Shown here: piece after piece, positions 27,553 through 36,118 of the stretch
Position numbering within the stretch: position 1 is the stretch's first letter
How the letters are laid out: every line of letters begins with the position of its first letter
DNA from: Bacteroidaceae bacterium
GTDB lineage: Bacteria; Bacteroidota; Bacteroidia; Bacteroidales; Bacteroidaceae
Reading direction: 5' to 3'
NCBI GenBank assembly: GCA_017619585.1
Contig: JAFZSA010000032.1
Location: 17,543-81,542 of the forward strand
Length of the DNA: 64,000 nt
Position numbers and translations under genes: made by a program
Notes under the pieces: model-generated
Databases searched by the model: none
Told to the model about the DNA's origin: nothing
The model's input: the letters and a program-made list of their open reading frames with translations, nothing else

Positions 27553-29454
27553 ATGAAGAAGACACTCTTATCATTTATTACACTTCTTATTAGCACCACT
27601 ATATTTGCGCAGGAGAAACCCTTCACTGTGCCTGCCGTTGAGAACTGGAAGGCAACCAAGGGAGAACTGCAATGGAATCAGCTGACCAGCATCAGTTATA
27701 GCGATGCTTCGTTGCAGGACGAGGCTCAGTACCTTGCTGGCTTCACAGGCAATATACCTGCCTCATTGGGCAAAGGCGGCACAGTAAACCTTCAGCTCTG
27801 CAAAGATAAGAAGCTGGACAAGGAAGGTTATCAGTTAATCGTCACCCCCAAGGGCGTTACCATCAAGGCACAAACGGAACAGGGTGTGCTGTGGGGCATC
27901 CAGACGCTGCAGCAGCTGAAAGTGCAGGGCAAGCCCCTCGCGTGTGGTACCATTACAGACACGCCAGCCTACCCTATGCGTGGCATGATGATAGATGTGG
28001 GTCGTAAATACATTCCCCTATCCTATCTGTACAGTCTGGTCAATATGCTCTCTTACTACAAGATGAACACCCTGCAGGTGCATCTGAACGATAACGGATT
28101 CCGCGATTTCTTCCATGGCAACTGGAACGAGACATATTCGGCTTTCCGCATCGAGAGCGAACTCTTCCCTGGGCTGACAGCCAAGGACGGCTACTACACC
28201 AAGAAAGGGTTCCATGACTTCATTCTCTATGCCAAGACGATGGGCGTGGAGATTATCCCTGAGTTTGATGCACCGGCACACTCGCTGGCATTCACGCATT
28301 ATCGCCCTTCATTGGCCTGCGAGGAATACGGAGCCGATCATCTGGATCTGCGCAATCCTGCCGTCATTCCCTTCCTGGACAGTCTCTATACTGAATATCT
28401 GGGCGGTCCCGACCCCGTCTTCTGCTGTCCCCGTATGCACATAGGAACAGATGAATATAGCAACAAGGACAGCGTGGTGGTGGAACTGTTCCGTTCCCTG
28501 GCCGACCATCTGATTCGCCACGTGGAGAGCTTTGGCAAACAGGCTATGCTGTGGGGCTCGCTGACCCATGCCAAGGGTAAGACCCCCGTAAAGGCCGAGA
28601 ATGTAATGATGCAGATGTGGTACAACGGCTATGCCAACCCCAAGGATATGAAGGCTGCAGGTTACCAGATGGTCAGCATCCCCGACCGCAACGTCTATAT
28701 TGTCCCCGAGGCAGGATACTACTTCAACTACCTGAACTGCAAACACCTCTATGAAAGATGGACTCCGGCTCAGATTGGCGACCAGCGTTTCGAGGAGCGC
28801 GACCCACAGATTTCAGGTGGTATGTTTGCCGTCTGGAATGACATCTGCGGCAACGGTATTTCCGTAGGCGATATCCACCACCGAGTCTTCCCTGCCGTGC
28901 AGGTAATAGCAGAGAAAACATGGCGTGCCGTTAACGATACTTTGGGTTATAACACCTGGGACAAACAACGTAAAGCATTAGATGAAGGATATAAGTGTAA
29001 CCAACTGGGTAATACGCAGATAGAACTTTCAAGCATAAAGCCAAATACCATCATCAACCCCAGCGATGAGGCACAGATTGGCTATGACTATCAAGTGGAC
29101 TTTGACATCACCTGGGCAGCAGAACCCAAGGGTACTATCCTGACAGAAAATCCCTACTCTTGCGTCTGGCTTTCTGACCCCATCGGTGGCTGGTTGGGTT
29201 ACTCACGCGATGGTTACCTCTACACCTTCAAATATAAGGGCCGTGCCGGCAAGAAGGAGCACATCAGCATCAAGGGCACCAACCGCAGCACCTCGCTCTA
29301 CGTGGATGGCAAATTGGTGCAGGAACTGGGCATAGAAAGACGCTTCGCCAGCGAGAAGAAGCAATACAACTACATCCGCACCCTCATCTTCCCCCTCCAG
29401 AAGACCGGTGCCTTCAGTAGTCAGATAACAAACTTTAAGGCGAAAAAAGTATGA
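27553..29454 (+). CDS. Secreted GH20 beta-N-acetylhexosaminidase (copy 1)
   Basis: A 633-aa exported enzyme (signal peptide to about residue 19, IFAQ). An N-terminal GH20b-like domain (about 25-135) precedes the TIM barrel, with RGMMIDVGRKYIP, the substrate-binding HLND, and the catalytic Asp300-Glu301 pair in HIGTDEYS. The C-terminal region (about 515-633) looks like a concanavalin-type beta-sandwich (WLSDPIGGWLGYSRDGYLYTF). It removes terminal GlcNAc or GalNAc from glycans. It overlaps the next gene by 4 bases (ATGA), so the two are translationally coupled. Confidence 0.92.
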   Translation: MKKTLLSFITLLISTTIFAQEKPFTVPAVENWKATKGELQWNQLTSISYSDASLQDEAQYLAGFTGNIPASLGKGGTVNLQLCKDKKLDKEGYQLIVTPKGVTIKAQTEQGVLWGIQTLQQLKVQGKPLACGTITDTPAYPMRGMMIDVGRKYIPLSYLYSLVNMLSYYKMNTLQVHLNDNGFRDFFHGNWNETYSAFRIESELFPGLTAKDGYYTKKGFHDFILYAKTMGVEIIPEFDAPAHSLAFTHYRPSLACEEYGADHLDLRNPAVIPFLDSLYTEYLGGPDPVFCCPRMHIGTDEYSNKDSVVVELFRSLADHLIRHVESFGKQAMLWGSLTHAKGKTPVKAENVMMQMWYNGYANPKDMKAAGYQMVSIPDRNVYIVPEAGYYFNYLNCKHLYERWTPAQIGDQRFEERDPQISGGMFAVWNDICGNGISVGDIHHRVFPAVQVIAEKTWRAVNDTLGYNTWDKQRKALDEGYKCNQLGNTQIELSSIKPNTIINPSDEAQIGYDYQVDFDITWAAEPKGTILTENPYSCVWLSDPIGGWLGYSRDGYLYTFKYKGRAGKKEHISIKGTNRSTSLYVDGKLVQELGIERRFASEKKQYNYIRTLIFPLQKTGAFSSQITNFKAKKV

Positions 29455-31358
29455 AAAAGACACTAACAACACTTCTTACCCTCCTGGCATGCACCGCTAT
29501 CTTTGCGCAGGAGAAACCATTCGTGGTGCCAGCCATCGAGAACTGGAAGGCTGCCAAGGGAGAACTGCAATGGAATCAACTGACCAGCATCAGTTATAGC
29601 GATGCTTCGTTGCAGGACGAGGCTCAATACCTTGCTGGCTTCACAGGCAATATACCTGCCTCATTGGGTAAGGGTGGCGTTGTAAACCTTCAGCTCTGCA
29701 AGGACAAGAAACTGGGCGCTGAGGGCTATCAACTAATCGTCACCCCCAAGGGCGTTACCATCAAGGCTCAGACTGAACAGGGCGTGCTGTGGGGTATTCA
29801 GACATTACAGCAGCTGAAGGTGCAGGGCAAGCCCCTCACTTGCGGCACCATAACAGATACGCCCGCCTATGCCATTCGTGGCGCCATGGTGGATGTGGGG
29901 CGTAAGTTCATGCCCCTCTCCTACCTCTACAGCCTGGTGGAGATGATGTCGTACTACAAGATGAACACCCTACAGGTGCATCTGAACGACTGCGGCTCGA
30001 ACAACTTTTACAACGATAACTGGGACGAGACCTATGCTGCCTTCCGTATGGAGAGCGACTACTTCCCCGAACTGACAGCCAAGGACGGCTACTACACCAA
30101 GAAAGGTTTCCACGACTTCATCCTCTATGCCAAGAAGATGGGCGTGGAGATTATCCCCGAGTTGGACACACCATCGCACTCGCTGTGCTTCTCACACTAC
30201 CGTCCTTCGTTGGCCAGCAAGGATTACGGCAAGAACCACCTGGATCTGCGCAACCCAGAGCTCCGTCCTTTCCTTGACAGCCTCTATGCCGAGTATCTGG
30301 GTGGTCCCGACCCTGTCTTCTGCTGCCCCCGCATGCACATAGGTGTGGACGAGTACAGCAACAAGGACAAGGACGTGGTAGAGCTGTTCCGCGGCCTTGT
30401 TGACCACCTTATCCGCGAGGTGGAACGCTACGGCAAGCAAGCCGTATTCTGGGGTCAGCTGACCCACGCCAAGGGCGAGACACCCGTCAAGGCAGAAAAC
30501 GTGATGATGGAGATGTGGTACAACCGTTATGCCAATCCCAAGGATATGAAGGCACTGGGCTATCAGATGATTACTGTTCCCAGCCGTCAGGTCTATCTGG
30601 TTCCTGCAGCCGGGTATTACTTCGACTATCTGAACTGCAAGATGCTCTACGAGACATGGACGCCTGCCAACATTGCCGGCGAGATATTCCCAGAGCGTGA
30701 CCCACAAATTCATGGCGGTATGTTCTGCGTCTGGAACGACATCTGTTACAACGGCATCTCCGTTGGCGATATTCACCACCGCATGGTGCCTGCCGTTCAG
30801 ATTATATCAGAGAAGACCTGGCACGCCGTAAACGACACCATTGGCTATGCCGCATGGGATAAGGGACGCCAGAAACTGGGCGAAGGCTACAAGTGCAACC
30901 AGCTGGGCAACACACAGATGGAACTTTCAGAGCTAAAGCCTAACAGATTCATCAACAAGAGCAACGAGGCTCAAATAGGTTACGACTATCAGGTGGAATT
31001 CGACATCACCTGGGCTTCAGAGCCCGATGGCACCATCCTGACGGAAGGTCCCTATGCCAAAGTATGGCTGGCAGACCCCATAGGCGGATGGATAGGCTTC
31101 AGTCGCGACGGTTACCTGTATACCTTTAAATATAAGGGTAAGGTAGGCAAAAAGGAGCACCTGGCTATCAAGGGTACTAACCACAGCACATCACTCTACG
31201 TAAATGGCAAGCTGGTGCAGGAGTTGGGCATAGAAAAGCGCTATTACACCAAGGACAAGACCTACAACTACGTCCGCACCCTTGTTTTCCCTTTACAGAA
31301 AACGGGTAAGTTCAATAGCAAAATCACAAACTTCAAAGCAAAGAAGATTAGGGATTAG
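29451..31358 (+). CDS. Secreted GH20 beta-N-acetylhexosaminidase (copy 2)
   Basis: A 635-aa paralogue of the gene before it, with the same layout: signal peptide, GH20b domain, TIM barrel with Asp300-Glu301 in HIGVDEYS, and a C-terminal beta-sandwich. Two neighbouring hexosaminidases may split the work between GlcNAc and GalNAc or between linkages; the sequence does not say. The stop codon and the last residues (IRD) are supplied by a GATTAG tandem repeat, so the original C-terminus may have been shorter or different. Confidence 0.92.
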   Translation: MKKTLTTLLTLLACTAIFAQEKPFVVPAIENWKAAKGELQWNQLTSISYSDASLQDEAQYLAGFTGNIPASLGKGGVVNLQLCKDKKLGAEGYQLIVTPKGVTIKAQTEQGVLWGIQTLQQLKVQGKPLTCGTITDTPAYAIRGAMVDVGRKFMPLSYLYSLVEMMSYYKMNTLQVHLNDCGSNNFYNDNWDETYAAFRMESDYFPELTAKDGYYTKKGFHDFILYAKKMGVEIIPELDTPSHSLCFSHYRPSLASKDYGKNHLDLRNPELRPFLDSLYAEYLGGPDPVFCCPRMHIGVDEYSNKDKDVVELFRGLVDHLIREVERYGKQAVFWGQLTHAKGETPVKAENVMMEMWYNRYANPKDMKALGYQMITVPSRQVYLVPAAGYYFDYLNCKMLYETWTPANIAGEIFPERDPQIHGGMFCVWNDICYNGISVGDIHHRMVPAVQIISEKTWHAVNDTIGYAAWDKGRQKLGEGYKCNQLGNTQMELSELKPNRFINKSNEAQIGYDYQVEFDITWASEPDGTILTEGPYAKVWLADPIGGWIGFSRDGYLYTFKYKGKVGKKEHLAIKGTNHSTSLYVNGKLVQELGIEKRYYTKDKTYNYVRTLVFPLQKTGKFNSKITNFKAKKIRD

Positions 31359-31552
31359 GGATTAGAGATTAGGGCGACCTCCAAAAAAGACTATCGTAAT
31401 AACGTTATGACGTAATAACGTAATAACGAAAGGCCGCCAATCCGGATTTTCCGGTTACCATAACGGGTTGCAAAGCACAAAAATAAGCGAAAAAACAGAA
31501 AAATATGAATTATGAATTGTGAATTGTGAATTAATTTTTGCACCTTTGCATT
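31344..31552. repeat. Composite repeat cassette upstream of the leucine-rich protein gene
   Basis: In order: a GATTAGG tandem repeat (31344-31368) that contains the GH20 stop codon; CGTAATAA words (31393-31424) next to GGCCGCC; a stretch AGCACAAAAATAAGCG; an AATTATGAATTGTG tandem repeat (31503-31533); and CACCTTTG, a weak -7-like box (31541-31548). The same order, without the middle part, recurs at 35313-35424. Confidence 0.75.
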
Positions 31553-31572
31553 AGAATATAAAAATTGTTATT

Positions 31573-34500
31573 ATGACCAAGATCCCGTTTTTACGTAGTT
31601 TTACACTATTTCTCTTTCTTCTCATAGCAAATATCAGCCAGGCACAGGATGCCTGCTACCTGTTAGGTACCGACGGAGAAGGCGCAAAGGCCAACCTTGC
31701 TTCTGCCACGCTGGTCAAGGTCAGCGACGGCGTGTTTGAAGGCAAAGCAACCTTTACAGAATCAAATGCTTTTTATATTGCCACAAAGTTGGCCGCCACA
31801 GCCGACGACTGGGAAAGCATAAAGGACGACGTATGGTGCGGATCCCGGCAAGGGGCCAGAGTAACTTTAGGGAGAGCTTATGCCTTGTATAAGGGCTACC
31901 AAGAAGGCTACTTTTTTACACTAAGAACTAGTGGAACCTTTAATGTCATTGTAGATTTCAACCGAGCGTTATTTCAAGTATCTCCGAATTTTGACCCAGA
32001 TCCGGACCCAGATCCGGATCCAGATCCGAATCCCGTCTATTATCTCAACGAGGAGAGCAAGGGCGGCTGCTACCTGTTCTGCTTCTTGGGAAAGAACGTG
32101 GCAGATAAATCCATATACAATTTTACGCAGCCCTCGGCCACACTCCAGCCCACCGAGACCGACGGCGTTTATGCCGGCAACGTCCAGTTTGCCAGCTCGG
32201 CCTTTACCATCACGAGGGCTCTGACCACACTGGATGTAAGACTCAACGACGATCTGTTTTATGAAGTCATGGATTCGCTACGCCCCTATCGCTACAGTCA
32301 TCCCAAAGACTTGGTTACCTTCAACGAGAAAGAGGAGATGGAACCCGACCAGGACTGGAAGGACTATGTCGACTTCTGGGTGCGCGACTACGACCCCTCT
32401 CACACCTACTACGTTAAGGTCGATTTCAACACCAACCAGATGGCCGTATGCACATCGCAGAACGAAGACCCGTTCATGAAGCAGGACAACGAGCCAGATG
32501 ATGACACCCCCGTTGACGTGCCCGACATCGACCTGACATCAGGCGCACACTTCACCATCAACCTCACCCAACCCGGTACGCTGAAGCAGAAACTTACGAA
32601 TGCGGTATTCGCCACCGACTACGACCTTGTAGATTTCCTTACCGTGAAGGGTAAGATGGGTGCTGCCGACATCGTATATCTAAAAGCGCAGGAAGGATTG
32701 GTTTCGCAACTGCAATACCTGGACCTCTCGCAGGTGGAGCTGGTGTATGACGACGGAGAGTATTATTCATATACCTACCAGAAGAACTGGGGTAGCTTTG
32801 GCGGTTTCATTGAATACCATACCGATATCTACACGTTATCGGAAGAGAACAAAGACGAGGAAGGGAATGGCGGATTCAGCGGCGCCACAACAAGCGAGGT
32901 CACCTACCATCGCCGTAACGACCTTGAAATAGCTTTCGATGGAATGAAGTATCTCCGACAGTGCAAACTACCAAAAGGACTGAAGGGAGTGGGTAACGGC
33001 ATCTTGGTTAACACACCACTGGAGAAGGTTTCTCTGCCCACAGCACCCACTTATATTGCCGATGCGGCTTTCAAAGGTACTAATCTGAAATCCATCGAAC
33101 TTCCCGAATCTGTTGACAGCCTTGGGCACACATGCTTCGCGAATACACCGCTTCAGCAGATAGACATCAGCCATGTAACCCGTTTTGGCGCCAACTGTCT
33201 GGAGGGAACAAGTCTGAAGACGGCAGAATTGCACAACAGCCTGAAAACCATTCCGGAAGGTCTCTTTAACAGATGCCAGAAGCTGACCTCAGTAACCTTC
33301 CCCACCTCGGTCCAGACCATCGGCAACAGCGCCTTCAGCGGTTGCGGAATAACCACGATAACCATTCCCAACTCGGTCCAGGCCATCGGCAACAGCGCTT
33401 TCAGCGGTTGCAGAATAACCACGATAACCATTCCCAACTCGGTCACGGAAATCGGAAATAATGCATTTGGGGGCTGCGAGAATTTGACTTCTGTCAGCAT
33501 GGGCGATGGAGTGAAGAGAATTGGCGCAGGAGCCTTTGCAGGATGTATGAAGTTGAAGGACGTAACCCTCTCTGCCAATATAGAAGAAATAGGCAACGAT
33601 GCCTTTGGCAGCGAATATTACGGCTATATCCCTTGGGTGAAAAGAATGCCAGTAGAAGACGGCGTGAAATATATCGGCAAGATTGCCTATAGATTTATTC
33701 CTGAACGTGATGACTATGGAATCCCTCAACCACGCGCTATTACAATTAAGGAGGGCACGGTGTCGGTAAGCGATGCCTTCGCCTACAGGGAAGACGACAT
33801 TGAATATTTCAATGGAGTCATCACGGGCATCACCCTGCCCTCCACACTGCGCATTCTGGGAACGGATTGCTTCATTGGGGCTGATATAAGCACTATTGAA
33901 CTACCGGAGTCGCTAGAGAAGATAGGTGCATTTGCCTTTGCAGGATGTGGCAAGCTGCGTCGCGTGACCATCCCACGAAAGGTGAAACACATCGGCTATG
34001 GTGCCTTTGAGGGCTCTGGACTAGTTCGTGTGAATTACAATGCTACGGAGGCATCAACCTATAACGAACGAAACGACTATCTCTACAACAGTCACGGTTT
34101 ATCGTATGACTATGGCGCTATATTCCCCCCAAGCGTAACACGCGTCATCATTGGTGAGGGTGTCAAGACAATTCCTCCGTATCTATTCTACGGATGCGAG
34201 AATCTGGTTCGTGTGCAGATGGCAAGCACCGTGGAAACAATAGGCGAGAGAGCCTTTTGTTCAGGCAACAACTTGGAATATATCGATCTGCCGGCAGCAC
34301 TTAAGTCCATCGGAGATAATGCTTTCCCAAGTGTCACCTATTGCACGGCCTACATGAAAGAACCATTCCCATTAACATCCCGACCTTCTGACGAAGAGAT
34401 ACTGAACAATGAGGACATTAGAAGAGAACTTGAGCGCGGTAATTCTGTTAACAGTGCCTACGGTAGTAACGCACCATTCGGAGTCGTTTTGTACTATTAC

Positions 34501-35334
34501 CATATTGAACCGGACAGAACGCTGACATGGGGCGAAGTAACGGTCAGTTCATATAGTCAAAGGAAACGTGTTTTGAAAGTGCCAAACGGATCACTATCGG
34601 CATACCAAGGAGAAAACACTTGGGCATTATTCTTCCAAGAAATAACCACGTTCGACGGGGCTTCTGCTGCAGAAACCATTGAAAAAACAACTACTGTCAG
34701 TGTTAAACAGAGTGTTACAGAAGAAACCGACCTCTCAAGCACTATGATGGGCAATGTCTTCGTTACCCTCGATACAGAGGACAGTGGCGACGGCTACAAC
34801 GCTGAGCAAGGATGTCTGATTATCAACTCCACAGTCACCGACGAAGGACTGGCCGCTGCCACAGCAGACAATTCCGATGACCTCACAGTGAAGAATTATT
34901 TCAACGGACTGATTCTTGAGGTTCCTGCTGGTAAAGGGAATATTGTTATCGACTGCAAGACATTAGGATCACGTGCCATTTATGTTAAGATAGGTACAAA
35001 TGAGCCTCAGATGATCAGTGCCGCCAACCGCAATACGGTCAGCGTGGACTATGACGTCTTGTTGAATTCCCGTATCTACATCTATGCTGCCAATATCCAA
35101 CAAGCAAATGTTGCAGAATATCAGGTACGCAGGGCAACTGCCTATGCCAACGATGATGCTGTGGAAATATATGGGCTTAGCATTAATATAATAGAAGATA
35201 ATCAGGATGCCATCAAAGACATCCAGTCAACCACAGGAAAAGTCCAAAAGGTATACGAGAACGGACACATCAACATTCTTACCCCCAACGGCAAGAAGTA
35301 TTCTGTGGATGGTAGATTAGAGATTAGAGATTAG
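31573..35334 (+). CDS. BspA-like leucine-rich repeat surface protein
   Basis: A 1253-aa exported protein (signal peptide to about residue 24, SQAQ). Two SusE/F-like small beta domains (about 25-135 and 157-300) flank a DPDP linker (141-154). A long LRR_5 region follows (about 440-960), with the BspA-type consensus xIGNxAFxGCxxLTxVxIPxSV. Two units (66 bp, 22 aa) near 33322-33453 are almost identical in DNA. The rest is a beta-rich tail. BspA proteins bind fibronectin and other host proteins and mediate adhesion. The protein ends in LEIRD, coded by a GATTAG repeat that also supplies the stop. The usual YDLSGR tail is only weakly recognisable (TPNGKKYSVDGR). Confidence 0.87.
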   Translation: MTKIPFLRSFTLFLFLLIANISQAQDACYLLGTDGEGAKANLASATLVKVSDGVFEGKATFTESNAFYIATKLAATADDWESIKDDVWCGSRQGARVTLGRAYALYKGYQEGYFFTLRTSGTFNVIVDFNRALFQVSPNFDPDPDPDPDPDPNPVYYLNEESKGGCYLFCFLGKNVADKSIYNFTQPSATLQPTETDGVYAGNVQFASSAFTITRALTTLDVRLNDDLFYEVMDSLRPYRYSHPKDLVTFNEKEEMEPDQDWKDYVDFWVRDYDPSHTYYVKVDFNTNQMAVCTSQNEDPFMKQDNEPDDDTPVDVPDIDLTSGAHFTINLTQPGTLKQKLTNAVFATDYDLVDFLTVKGKMGAADIVYLKAQEGLVSQLQYLDLSQVELVYDDGEYYSYTYQKNWGSFGGFIEYHTDIYTLSEENKDEEGNGGFSGATTSEVTYHRRNDLEIAFDGMKYLRQCKLPKGLKGVGNGILVNTPLEKVSLPTAPTYIADAAFKGTNLKSIELPESVDSLGHTCFANTPLQQIDISHVTRFGANCLEGTSLKTAELHNSLKTIPEGLFNRCQKLTSVTFPTSVQTIGNSAFSGCGITTITIPNSVQAIGNSAFSGCRITTITIPNSVTEIGNNAFGGCENLTSVSMGDGVKRIGAGAFAGCMKLKDVTLSANIEEIGNDAFGSEYYGYIPWVKRMPVEDGVKYIGKIAYRFIPERDDYGIPQPRAITIKEGTVSVSDAFAYREDDIEYFNGVITGITLPSTLRILGTDCFIGADISTIELPESLEKIGAFAFAGCGKLRRVTIPRKVKHIGYGAFEGSGLVRVNYNATEASTYNERNDYLYNSHGLSYDYGAIFPPSVTRVIIGEGVKTIPPYLFYGCENLVRVQMASTVETIGERAFCSGNNLEYIDLPAALKSIGDNAFPSVTYCTAYMKEPFPLTSRPSDEEILNNEDIRRELERGNSVNSAYGSNAPFGVVLYYYHIEPDRTLTWGEVTVSSYSQRKRVLKVPNGSLSAYQGENTWALFFQEITTFDGASAAETIEKTTTVSVKQSVTEETDLSSTMMGNVFVTLDTEDSGDGYNAEQGCLIINSTVTDEGLAAATADNSDDLTVKNYFNGLILEVPAGKGNIVIDCKTLGSRAIYVKIGTNEPQMISAANRNTVSVDYDVLLNSRIYIYAANIQQANVAEYQVRRATAYANDDAVEIYGLSINIIEDNQDAIKDIQSTTGKVQKVYENGHINILTPNGKKYSVDGRLEIRD

Positions 35335-35412
35335 AAAATTGGGGGCAAAAAGCACAAAAATGAGCGGGAAAAGAAAAATTATGAATTATGAATTGTGAAT
35401 TATGAATTAATT
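35313..35412. repeat. Composite repeat cassette upstream of tRNA-Arg
   Basis: A GATTAGA tandem repeat (35313-35335, holding the stop of the leucine-rich protein gene), the stretch AGCACAAAAATGAGCG, and an AATTATGAATT tandem repeat (35379-35412). It matches the cassette at 31344-31552 in order and wording. Confidence 0.75.
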
Positions 35413-35416
35413 GTTG

Positions 35417-35424
35417 TATCTTTG
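35417..35424 (+). promoter_or_regulatory. -7 box of tRNA-Arg
   Basis: TATCTTTG, 24 bases before the tRNA, directly behind the AATTATGAATT repeat. Confidence 0.6.
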
Positions 35425-35448
35425 CACCCGCTTAACAGCAAATAGGTT

Positions 35449-35523
35449 GGTTCGGTAGCTCAGTTGGATTAGAGCAGCAGCCTTCTAAGCTGCGGGTCAT
35501 GGGTTCGAGCCCCATCCGAATCA
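35449..35523 (+). tRNA. tRNA-Arg (TCT)
   Basis: A 75-base cloverleaf: acceptor GGTTCGG with CCGAATC, D-stem GCTC/GAGC, anticodon stem GCAGC/GCTGC around CTTCTAA (anticodon TCT, codon AGA), T-stem ATGGG/CCCAT with loop TTCGAGC. CCA is not encoded. A strong terminator follows two bases later. Confidence 0.97.
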
Positions 35524-35524
35524 C

Positions 35525-35558
35525 AAAAGAGCTCTCAGGTTTCTGGGAGCTCTTTTTT
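35525..35558 (+). terminator. Terminator of tRNA-Arg
   Basis: Stem GAGCTCTCA (35529-35537) with TGGGAGCTC (35544-35552), flanked by A-run and a run of six T. Confidence 0.9.
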
Positions 35559-35610
35559 AGTCGGCTATCGCCTTTATCTTCTTATATCTACTAAACATCC
35601 GAAACTTCAA

Positions 35611-35916
35611 TTATTCATAGTATTCAATTTGTAACTCATCACTCACTATATAATCCTCGTGGTCGTCATCATAGAGATAGACAATGCGGAGTCCACGATA
35701 TGATGCAGGTACCTTAAGCGTTTCCAGCAGATGCCATCGTGGGCGACCAAAGTCGTAAGATGCACGGTCCAGCAGCAGGCGGTTGCTCACCCAGTCAAAC
35801 TGATAGTACCCGCCACCTATGCATTGGTCATCCCCTATCAGCAAATCCTTATGCTGATTCACCATACCCAAACGCAGATATCCGTCCATTGTAATTACGA
35901 ACTTCGGTAGTGCCAT
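35611..35916 (-). CDS. Small protein of unknown function (101 aa)
   Basis: A 101-aa soluble protein, beta-rich by pattern, with YYQFDW, RPRWHLLETLKVPASYRGLR and an acidic stretch YDDDHEDY. I do not recognise a family. Two minus-strand promoters (35944-35974 and 36029-36059) support that it is expressed. It is divergent from the esterase gene and shares the palindromic promoter type of rarA. Confidence 0.75.
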   Translation of the reverse strand: MALPKFVITMDGYLRLGMVNQHKDLLIGDDQCIGGGYYQFDWVSNRLLLDRASYDFGRPRWHLLETLKVPASYRGLRIVYLYDDDHEDYIVSDELQIEYYE

Positions 35917-35943
35917 AGATAATCCTTTTCTTTATTTCATATG

Positions 35944-35974
35944 CAAAAATACGATTAAGTGAGCGGAATACAAA
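35944..35974 (-). promoter_or_regulatory. Proximal promoter of the 101-aa protein gene
   Basis: Minus-strand TTTG (35971-35974), 19-base spacer with GCTCACTTAATCG, TATTTTTG (35944-35951). It is part of a 31-bp perfect direct repeat (35950-35980 and 36035-36065). Confidence 0.72.
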
Positions 35975-36012
35975 ATAAATAACTTTTATTTTTATTCCCG
36001 AACGAGAGTATT

Positions 36013-36033
36013 TTTGAGACGATAGTCTCAAAA
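36013..36033. promoter_or_regulatory. Inverted repeat between two promoter copies
   Basis: TTTGAGAC and GTCTCAAA around GATA, an 8-base perfect stem with a 4-base loop. It lies between the two direct promoter repeats. It could be an operator or a small terminator for leftward transcripts. Confidence 0.5.
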
Positions 36034-36059
36034 TTACGATTAAGTGAGCGGAATACAAA
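36029..36059 (-). promoter_or_regulatory. Distal promoter of the 101-aa protein gene
   Basis: Minus-strand TTTG (36056-36059), 19-base spacer identical to that of the proximal promoter, TAATTTTG (36029-36036). Same 31-bp repeat unit. Confidence 0.65.
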
Positions 36060-36080
36060 ATAAATCTTGTTTATTTTTAT

Positions 36081-36111
36081 TTTGTGTTGTTATCACTTAA
36101 TCGTATCTTTG
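36081..36111 (+). promoter_or_regulatory. Promoter of the esterase gene
   Basis: TTTG (36081-36084), 19-base spacer ending in CACTTAATCG, TATCTTTG (36104-36111). The ATG (36119) follows 7 bases later, so the mRNA should be leaderless or nearly so. Confidence 0.78.
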
Positions 36112-36118
36112 CAAAGCA

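Noticed and set aside
30192..30779. 195-aa frame antisense to the second GH20 gene
   Set aside because: A parallel frame exists against the first GH20 gene because the two genes are paralogues; no signal, start region or family motif supports it.
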